Assembly (NCBI RefSeq): GCF_024699075.1 | Contig: NZ_JAILQF010000216.1 | Span: 1-12,113, forward strand | Direction of reading: 5' to 3' | DNA: 12,113 nucleotides | DNA from: Butyrivibrio sp. | GTDB taxonomy: Bacteria > Bacillota_A > Clostridia > Lachnospirales > Lachnospiraceae | The notes under the pieces: model-generated | What the model was told of the DNA's origin: nothing | The model's input: the letters and a program-made list of their open reading frames with translations, nothing else | The model's database searches: none | Shown here: positions 7,240 through 12,113 of the stretch, piece by piece | How the letters are laid out: each line of letters begins with the position of its first letter | How positions within the stretch are numbered: position 1 is the stretch's first letter | Translations under genes and position numbers: made by a program

Positions 7240-7829
7240 TTAAGCCTGTTATACTCACTGATAAAAGCCTTACGCTCAATAGCTGTAAACTTCTTTGAAT
7301 GAATATCTCTGAATGAATAAAGGTATGAATAGTTGTTATCAAGAGCTTCATTAACTTCATCATAAAGCTCAGGTGACTTTTTTAGTTCATCCATTTTTTT
7401 AGTATAGAAGGCGTTATTATCCATGGAGTTAAATCCATTTATCACCTTGCCAATCTTACCAAAAGCCGGAATATTGCCATCTTTGAGCCTGTTTAAATTC
7501 ATACTGAAAGCATAAATATGGCCGTTTCTTTCTGCAAGGAAGCCATGTTCACATACGCCTCTTTTATAATTACCTGTAGAAAAGACTAAAAGGCCTCCCC
7601 AAAAAAGGACTGTTACAGCAATAAGCATGGCTATTCCACCATCTGTAAGAGCGCCTGTGCTTTTAGTAAACATCTTGATATTGAGAATCATAAAAACAGT
7701 CGGAAAGACAGCAATGACCCCGCCCAGGATCATCTCAATATATGCTATAGGTACAACTCTATCAAACAGATATATCTTCAAAGAATCATGATCAGACTTG
7801 TTATCATCCCTATTTTCAAAATAATCCAT
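7218..7829 (-). CDS. Two-helix membrane protein of unknown function
   Basis: A 203-residue protein starting at ATG 7829, which has GGAG six bases upstream. A TTG four codons earlier is also in frame but lacks such a site. The N-terminus (1-22) is acidic and polar. Two hydrophobic segments at about 25-50 and 64-84 would form a helical hairpin. The remainder (about 85-203) is soluble, probably cytoplasmic, with a charged region (KKMDELKKSPELYDEV) near 144-160. I recognise no family. Its stop codon lies at the edge of the truncated metallophosphoesterase frame, and the 22-base overlap there marks the probable deletion junction, so its own C-terminus may also be altered. Confidence 0.7.
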   Translation of the reverse strand: MDYFENRDDNKSDHDSLKIYLFDRVVPIAYIEMILGGVIAVFPTVFMILNIKMFTKSTGALTDGGIAMLIAVTVLFWGGLLVFSTGNYKRGVCEHGFLAERNGHIYAFSMNLNRLKDGNIPAFGKIGKVINGFNSMDNNAFYTKKMDELKKSPELYDEVNEALDNNYSYLYSFRDIHSKKFTAIERKAFISEYNRLKNMSGSV

Positions 7830-7902
7830 ATAATGCTCCAAAATCTTTAGTTATTAGTAAAAAGTTCAAGCTTAGCAAAAAACCTATTTCCATTTTTTTG
7901 AT

Positions 7903-7930
7903 ATCGTAACCCAACAAGAAAAAAATGCAA
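7903..7930 (-). promoter_or_regulatory. Weak promoter candidate for the membrane protein gene
   Basis: TTGCAT (7930-7925), 16 bases, TACGAT (7908-7903). The 200-base gap 7830-8029 is AT-rich, has no clear terminator for the lipoprotein gene, and contains two small palindromes (ACCGTATATGGT near 7931-7942, and CTGTA/TACAG near 7979-7990). Confidence 0.28.
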
Positions 7931-8029
7931 ACCATATACGGTCACACCTTTCTCATTTTTTACGCTTTTCTTTTATTCTGTAAGTACAGCGCCACAATTA
8001 AGTTCTATCCTAGTTTTCTGCCTTACTCT

Positions 8030-8863
8030 TTATGACCAGATACCGATCTCAGCCAGATAACCGTTTTTGATCTTAAAGTTAAGACCAAGTCCAGAACCTA
8101 TCATATTTGCAATATAAGCTGCAAATTCATCTTTGCTCATATAAATTGGATCCTGCTCACCACCGCCTGAAAGGAATTTTGTTTCTGAATTGATCTTAAG
8201 AACATAAGTTCCCAAACCAATTTCAATCGTATTCCAATTTGAATCATACTGATAAATTGTAGCTTCAAGGATTACCTCGTCCCCTGAAACTGTAATACTT
8301 TTAATATAATGTGAACTGTACTCAGTAGGTGCAGCTACAAAATCAGCATTATAGCTTCCATCAGGAAGATTTGAGATCCCACTGGTTTCTTTTTTATCTT
8401 CTGATGTTGACTTTTCGGAAGAGTCCTTGCTCTTGGATGCATCATCCTTCTTAGTATCACCCTTTGAAGCATCGGAAGAAGCCTTTTCTGTTGCATCAGA
8501 TGCTGCTGTATCAGAAGCCTTATCTGTTGCTGCAGATGAAGACTTGTCTGTTGCATCAGATGACTTATCTGATGCCGCATCATCTTCTGCGCCCAAATCC
8601 TTACTAGAAGCATCTGTGCCTGCTGCATCTGCGGCTCTATCTGATGCACCGCCTGCTGCCACATCTACTGTATTATCATCCTCATCATTAGAAGAAGTCT
8701 CATCAATAGCCCCATCTGCTACTGTACCTGTTTGCTGGCCTTCACCTGTGCCCTGAGCTTCTTCAGATGTCTCTAATGTCACACCTGTATCATCACTACC
8801 ATTTGCGCCGCATCCCGTTGCTAACATCGCAAGGATGAGCATTGCTACTACTTTTTTCTTCAT
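8030..8863 (-). CDS. Secreted lipoprotein with long low-complexity linker
   Basis: A 277-residue protein from ATG 8863 with AAAGG nine bases upstream. An in-frame TTG two codons earlier is too close to that site. Residues 1-17 are a lipoprotein signal (MKKK, hydrophobic core, LATG) with acylated Cys18. Residues 21 to about 163 are an Asp/Ser/Ala/Thr/Lys linker with imperfect repeats of the type SDATDKSS, acidic first and lysine-rich towards the end. Residues 164-277 form a compact domain beginning LPDGSYNADF, a start often seen in clostridial surface domains. Two features of this domain are several aromatic beta-strands and the sequence SKDEFAAYI near 243-251. The linker probably spans the cell wall and presents the C-terminal domain outside. 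Its function is unknown. It has its own consensus promoter and no obvious operon partner. Confidence 0.85.
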   Translation of the reverse strand: MKKKVVAMLILAMLATGCGANGSDDTGVTLETSEEAQGTGEGQQTGTVADGAIDETSSNDEDDNTVDVAAGGASDRAADAAGTDASSKDLGAEDDAASDKSSDATDKSSSAATDKASDTAASDATEKASSDASKGDTKKDDASKSKDSSEKSTSEDKKETSGISNLPDGSYNADFVAAPTEYSSHYIKSITVSGDEVILEATIYQYDSNWNTIEIGLGTYVLKINSETKFLSGGGEQDPIYMSKDEFAAYIANMIGSGLGLNFKIKNGYLAEIGIWS

Positions 8864-8885
8864 AACCAAAAGCCTTTCAACTACT

Positions 8886-8912
8886 ATTGCCTTCTCAAAT
8901 ACTTATGGCAAT
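8886..8912 (-). other. Leader hairpin before the lipoprotein gene
   Basis: A 6-bp stem (ATTGCC with GGCAAT) and 15-base loop lie between the expected transcription start (about 8914) and the Shine-Dalgarno of the lipoprotein gene. It could stabilise the message end, but it is short and may be chance. Confidence 0.3.
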
Positions 8913-8920
8913 CATTATAA

Positions 8921-8948
8921 ATTATAAAGTTATCTATACAAATGTCAA
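8921..8948 (-). promoter_or_regulatory. Consensus sigma-A promoter of the lipoprotein gene
   Basis: TTGACA (8948-8943), 16 bases, TATAAT (8926-8921): both boxes are perfect consensus. Transcription should start near 8914, leaving about 50 bases of leader before ATG 8863. The gene is therefore probably strongly and housekeeping-expressed unless repressed. Confidence 0.85.
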
Positions 8949-8961
8949 AAAGACGAAAGTA

Positions 8962-9042
8962 CTGCCAGTTCTGTTGTTTCTGTCAAATCTATAAAATCTG
9001 TCTATTCTGTCAATTCTGTAAAATCTGCCATTTCTGTATGGA
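8962..9042. repeat. Nine tandem 9-bp units between the GNAT and lipoprotein genes
   Basis: CTG(T/C) or a one-base variant recurs at exactly 9-base steps: 8962, 8971, 8980, 8989, 8998, 9007, 9016, 9025 and 9034. The approximate plus-strand consensus is CTGTCAATT, for example ctgtcaaat, ctgtctatt, ctgtcaatt and ctgtaaaat. On the transcribed (minus) strand this is an AG dinucleotide, mostly CAG, every nine bases. The array fills the space between the end of the GNAT gene and the promoter of the lipoprotein gene, where a terminator would be expected. Confidence 0.85.
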
Positions 9043-9054
9043 AATATATATTTT

Positions 9055-9573
9055 CTACAAGTTATCCAGCATACAATCTTTTCGTTTTAGTACATTGCCC
9101 TGAAGTTTAAGCTCTTTTCCCGAATCAGTAACAAGCTCTTCTGTCTCAAGAGCCTTGATCTCATAATTGTCAGATAATTTATCAAGCAGTTTGTTGCTTC
9201 CGATATTTCGAACATCAGCTTCGTAAAAAAACTTACTTTTCCCAAACTTTTCATGCGCATAGTCCAGTGCAAACTTTAATGCCTTAAATGCATAGCCTTT
9301 CCCCTGCTCTGATTCTATGATCCATACTCCAAGTTCAGGAACTTCCTCTTTAAGTCCATGTATTTCAACGCTTCCAATAAATCTTTCATCAGTATCAACC
9401 ACCGCAAACAGCAGCATCTCATCTCTTGTCATTTCATCGATAAAGTCCTGAAGTACTTTCTTTGCACCATCTATACTCTTAAATGGATCCGGCCACTGAT
9501 ACCTTGTTATCTGATCAGTGAACTCAGAAAAATAGTCATCTAAATATTTCATGTCAAAAGGCTCAATTCGCAT
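9055..9573 (-). CDS. GNAT-family N-acetyltransferase (RimJ/RimL-like)
   Basis: Transfers an acetyl group from acetyl-CoA to an amine. The acceptor is not known. The 172 residues match the family length: beta strands around FAVVDTDERFIGSVEI (56-71), the acetyl-CoA pyrophosphate loop ESEQGKGYAFKAL with Gln90-Gly-Lys-Gly-Tyr94, and the RNIGSNKLLDKL helix (122-133) typical of RimJ/RimL-type enzymes that acetylate proteins or small amines. The start has a strong GGGAGGAA. It lies 29 bases after the P-loop protein gene and is the last gene of the ABC-F operon. Its acceptor could be a ribosomal protein, a metabolite or an antibiotic. Context with ABC-F makes a translation or drug-stress role plausible, not shown. 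Confidence 0.88.
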   Translation of the reverse strand: MRIEPFDMKYLDDYFSEFTDQITRYQWPDPFKSIDGAKKVLQDFIDEMTRDEMLLFAVVDTDERFIGSVEIHGLKEEVPELGVWIIESEQGKGYAFKALKFALDYAHEKFGKSKFFYEADVRNIGSNKLLDKLSDNYEIKALETEELVTDSGKELKLQGNVLKRKDCMLDNL

Positions 9574-9602
9574 TATTTCATTCCTCCCAGTAATAATCAG
9601 TA

Positions 9603-10367
9603 TTAAATATCATATTCCTTGGATTTAAGAATCGTACATTTATCCCCAAACAGTTCCTGACACATCCTAAGCTCTAACTCCTGCCTGTGCTCTAAATGCG
9701 CAAGCAGTCCTTCATTCCCGGATACACCATACTTCTTTGCATAAGGCGATTCATCAAAATACCTGATCATAAGCGGATACCACATCTCATTACCATCATC
9801 ATCAGATCGTTCCTTCCTTATAATATCTATACTTTCAGGAATATTTTCCGTTTTTAAGTAATATATATGCATGTCCTTACCCTCAAGAGCCTTACAAACT
9901 TCTCTATAGAAATCAATTATCTCTTCATCTGACAAGCACCTGTACAGGATCATATCTTCAACTGTATTCTGGAAAAGAGAGCATTCAAAGATCATCTTAT
10001 CCATATTCCACCTGCGATATCTTCCAAGTACAATATCCTTAAACTCGTCAAAATCCCTTCGCCCATTATAGATCTCATACTGCTCAAGATCCCTGTGGAA
10101 TCCCGGAACATCAGTAATGATCTGCGTATAGCAGATAATCGTATGCTCATCTTCCCTGATGCTCTTAGCCTCTATTAAAGACTTTATCTCACTATATTTT
10201 TCTAAAATACTGTCGTACTGATCCATGTTCACATAGGCACACCATGCAAGCTCAACCGGCGAATAATCGCCTTCGCGAACGGCTTCATGATCCTTATATT
10301 TATCTGATAGTTTCCCTACCAGAGTACTCTTGCCACTTCCTTGCAATCCTTCAACGAAATAGTTCAT
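9603..10367 (-). CDS. P-loop nucleotide kinase-like protein
   Basis: A 254-residue protein that opens at once with a Walker A motif, GLQGSGKST (residues 7-15), as in thymidylate, adenylate and deoxynucleoside kinases. Other landmarks are REGDYSPVELAW (31-42), the central MIFECSLFQNTVEDMIL (125-141), where kinases of this fold place their substrate-binding acidic residue, and a possible lid with RKERSDD (184-190). It lacks the LSGGQ signature of ABC proteins, so it is not part of the transporter group. The substrate (nucleotide, sugar or drug) cannot be told. Only three bases separate it from the ABC-F stop codon, implying coupled translation, and the GNAT gene follows 29 bases later. Confidence 0.75.
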   Translation of the reverse strand: MNYFVEGLQGSGKSTLVGKLSDKYKDHEAVREGDYSPVELAWCAYVNMDQYDSILEKYSEIKSLIEAKSIREDEHTIICYTQIITDVPGFHRDLEQYEIYNGRRDFDEFKDIVLGRYRRWNMDKMIFECSLFQNTVEDMILYRCLSDEEIIDFYREVCKALEGKDMHIYYLKTENIPESIDIIRKERSDDDGNEMWYPLMIRYFDESPYAKKYGVSGNEGLLAHLEHRQELELRMCQELFGDKCTILKSKEYDI

Positions 10368-10370
10368 ATA

Positions 10371-11903
10371 TCATTCAAGTCCTTTCTCTGTCAATCTATA
10401 TGTTCTGGTACATACTTCTTCTATATATTTTCTGTCATGTGATATACTTATCACCGCTCCTGGAAAAGAAGCTATCATCTTCCTGATAACAGGACCTGAC
10501 AGGGGAGAGAAGTTTCTCGTAGGTTCATCAAGGATAAGAACATTGGCATCAGACAGACTCATTTTAAGAAGAAGCACCTTGGCCTTCTGACCACCGGATA
10601 ACTCTCTTATTGGATGATTCATCTCATCAGCTGTATATTTTAGCGATCCAAGATAAGTCCTGATGCGGGTTCTTACTGCCTTATCTCCTGTATCATCAAG
10701 AAATTCAACAGGAGTCACATCAAGATCAAGAAGTTCCTCATAGTTTTGCGGCATGTACTGAGCTCTAATATCGCTCCTTGCAAGAAGCTCTTTAGCCATC
10801 TTTTTAAGAAGCGTAGTCTTTCCTGCGCCGTTAGTTCCAACTATGCATATCTTCTCGGGCCCTCTTACCCGTAAGAAGATGTCTTTGGCCAGAACCTTAG
10901 AATCATCAGGTGTTCTCAGCTCATCAAGACTATACTCTATAACGGTCTTACCGGCAGGCATCGCGGCATCTTCCTTGCCAAGTTTAAAAAATATAGCTTC
11001 TTCCTTTTCAGGCATCTTGGTCATATTCTCATCTTCTTTGGCAAAACGCTTGCCCATAGCTTTTACCGTATGCATCTTGTCTTTGAGATTCTTGCCTACT
11101 GCCGGCGCCTGCCTGGAGACATTAGAAAGAGCATGCTCAACGCTGTTATATACTCTTGCGTATTTTTCATCCCTAAGCCTCTTTTCCTTACGGTCATTAA
11201 GTGCCTGCTGTTCCTGCCTCTCAAAGCTCTCTGCCCTGTGCTTTATATAATGCTTATAATCATCTCTGACTATGGAGTATCTGCTCTGCGTCTTTCTCCT
11301 GATCTGTTCAATATGGATGATCACGTTAGCTGTATTCTCAATAAGGGTCTCATCATGCGATATGAAAAGAACTATGTGTTTCCAGTCATTGATTAGCTTT
11401 TCTAAAAGCTCCAGAGTACTGATATCAATATCATTTGAAGGCTCATCAAGCAGAAGAACCGTAGGATTATCCATAAGAAGCTTCATAAGCTGAGCCTTGA
11501 CCTTCTCTCCGCCTGATAAACTCTCCATTATCTGATCGCTGTAAAAAAAATCTGATGACAGGGCAAACTTTGAAGCCATTTCAGCAAGTTCCTTTGGCGT
11601 CTTGTCAAAAAAGAGCTGTGCCATAGAGAAGTACTCATACAAAGTCTTCTTTTTATCTTCCTGTGGAAGCTCCTGCGGCAGATGCCCCAGCACTTCGCCT
11701 CCTGTAATACGTTCTCCCGTGCACTGGGCATAATCTTCCGAAAGCTCCGGATCATATATCCATTTCATAAGCGTTGACTTGCCATTACCTTCTTCCCCAA
11801 TGATAACAGCCTTATCCCCATCATTTAAAACCATGTTGAATTTATCAAGAATAATCCTTAAATCTTTGCGATGTGTTATAGTTAAGTCTTTAATCTGCAG
11901 CAT
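10371..11903 (-). CDS. ABC-F family ATPase (ribosome-associated, possible antibiotic resistance)
   Basis: A 510-residue protein with two ATP-binding cassettes and no membrane domain, the layout of ABC-F factors that bind the ribosomal E site and either help stalled ribosomes or dislodge antibiotics. Cassette 1 has Walker A GEEGNGKST (36-44), signature LSGGE (129-133), Walker B VLLLDEP (149-155) and SHD (182-184). The charged inter-cassette linker lies at about 205-320. Cassette 2 has GTNGAGKTT (356-364), LSGGQ (435-439), VLILDEPTRNFSP (455-467) and SHD (488-490). The usual DEPTNHLD is replaced by DEPTRNFSP, as in some clostridial and resistance-type members. ATG 11903 is chosen for the AGGAGG six bases upstream, and the protein then begins directly with cassette strand MLQIKDLTI. 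An in-frame GTG at 11957 is a second candidate. An attenuator-like leader precedes it. The antibiotic class cannot be assigned. Confidence 0.9.
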   Translation of the reverse strand: MLQIKDLTITHRKDLRIILDKFNMVLNDGDKAVIIGEEGNGKSTLMKWIYDPELSEDYAQCTGERITGGEVLGHLPQELPQEDKKKTLYEYFSMAQLFFDKTPKELAEMASKFALSSDFFYSDQIMESLSGGEKVKAQLMKLLMDNPTVLLLDEPSNDIDISTLELLEKLINDWKHIVLFISHDETLIENTANVIIHIEQIRRKTQSRYSIVRDDYKHYIKHRAESFERQEQQALNDRKEKRLRDEKYARVYNSVEHALSNVSRQAPAVGKNLKDKMHTVKAMGKRFAKEDENMTKMPEKEEAIFFKLGKEDAAMPAGKTVIEYSLDELRTPDDSKVLAKDIFLRVRGPEKICIVGTNGAGKTTLLKKMAKELLARSDIRAQYMPQNYEELLDLDVTPVEFLDDTGDKAVRTRIRTYLGSLKYTADEMNHPIRELSGGQKAKVLLLKMSLSDANVLILDEPTRNFSPLSGPVIRKMIASFPGAVISISHDRKYIEEVCTRTYRLTEKGLE

Positions 11904-11974
11904 ATATCGCCTCCTATTCTGCTGCCTATTATTTCTGGTAAAAGGATGTATCTTCACAGAATATCCTTATATAC

Positions 11975-12009
11975 AAAAATAAGCCTACTTTGCATACGCA
12001 AAATAGACT
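11975..12009 (-). terminator. Attenuator-type terminator in the ABC-F leader
   Basis: On the minus strand AGTCTATTTTGC and GCAAAGTAGGCT pair over 12 bp (two G-U pairs) around loop GTAT, followed by TATTTTTG. It lies 72 bases upstream of the ABC-F start and after a leader ORF. A terminator here would block the operon, so it must be conditional. Upstream copies of AGTAGG and GTCTATTT (12028-12014) can compete for the same pairing. Confidence 0.78.
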
Positions 12010-12028
12010 CACACAAATAGACCTACTA

Positions 12029-12109
12029 TTAGTATAAAAAACAGGCCACGAATGCATGATAATCCAGTTTAAGCGTACACAAAACAGCTGCCATAAGCAG
12101 CATTTTCAT
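12029..12109 (-). CDS. Candidate 26-codon leader peptide of the ABC-F operon
   Basis: ATG 12109 opens a 26-residue hydrophobic frame beginning MKMLLMAAVLCTLKLD and ending ACFLY, stopped by TAA, TAG, TAG in a row (12031-12023). It ends 20 bases before the terminator stem, the usual arrangement of a translation-sensing attenuator. Only four bases upstream are present, so no Shine-Dalgarno can be checked, and the frame may extend beyond the window (the previous codon is GTA). Its first third also forms a hairpin (GCTGC with GCAGC, flanked by AAAA and TTTT), so this stretch might instead be the terminator of a gene outside the window. Confidence 0.45.
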   Translation of the reverse strand: MKMLLMAAVLCTLKLDYHAFVACFLY

Positions 12110-12113
12110 TACT

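Noticed and set aside
7816..7935. 39-codon hydrophobic minus-strand frame (starts MVCIFFLLGYD) overlapping the start of the membrane protein gene
   Set aside because: Only a weak AAGGTG upstream, composition expected of T-rich DNA, and overlap with a better-supported start in another frame.
8427..8756. 109-codon plus-strand frame rich in Ser/Ala opposite the lipoprotein linker
   Set aside because: It is the complement of the low-complexity repeat coding sequence, with no Shine-Dalgarno or promoter of its own; a mirror effect of biased codons.
8962..9042. The 9-bp array considered as a CRISPR array or TRAP site
   Set aside because: Units are far too short and lack spacers of CRISPR type, no cas genes are present, and the 9-base spacing does not fit the 2-3 base spacing of TRAP triplets.
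9043..9054. Terminator directly after the GNAT gene
   Set aside because: Only a 5-bp ATTTC/GAAAT stem is possible and there is no U tract, so I cannot support one.
10371..11903. ABC-F protein as a membrane transporter ATPase
   Set aside because: Two cassettes in one chain with a charged linker and no permease gene nearby fit ABC-F and not an import or export pump.

Overview
The window looks like a chromosomal segment of a low-GC Firmicute, most likely a gut or rumen Lachnospiraceae (Butyrivibrio-like). The basis is protein flavour (GH36 alpha-galactosidase with a LacI regulator, ECF sigma/anti-sigma pair, clostridial-type ABC-F), strong Shine-Dalgarno sequences, AT-rich promoters and U-tract terminators. 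The genus is inferred. Every supported gene is on the minus strand, so transcription runs from high to low coordinates. No gap between genes exceeds about 265 bases, and I saw no rRNA, tRNA, CRISPR array, transposase or integrase.

Layout from upstream (right) to downstream (left). (1) 12113-11904: leader of an ABC-F gene, with a 26-codon leader ORF ending in three consecutive stops, then a 12-bp-stem terminator hairpin. This looks like a transcription attenuator. (2) 11903-9055: a tight three-gene operon of ABC-F ATPase, P-loop nucleotide kinase-like protein and GNAT acetyltransferase. (3) 9042-8962: a tandem array of nine 9-bp units, followed by a consensus sigma-A promoter and a secreted lipoprotein with a long low-complexity linker (8863-8030). 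(4) 7829-7218: a two-helix membrane protein. It is followed directly by a metallophosphoesterase that has lost its 5' end, including its first metal-binding motifs (7239-6451), and then by a strong terminator. (5) 6314-4789: an ECF sigma factor and its membrane anti-sigma factor, overlapping by ATGA, with a terminator behind them. (6) 4647-3217: an unusual fusion of a peptidase S51-type domain with a SAM methyltransferase, visibly richer in GC than its neighbours. (7) 2951-1: cytoplasmic alpha-galactosidase and a LacI-family regulator (cut by the window edge), a typical self-regulated galactoside-utilisation unit.

Three regulatory gaps carry short tandem repeats: 9 bp x 9, 28 bp x 2 and 12 bp x 5. 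With the ABC-F attenuator and the S51-methyltransferase fusion, these are the least expected parts of the window.
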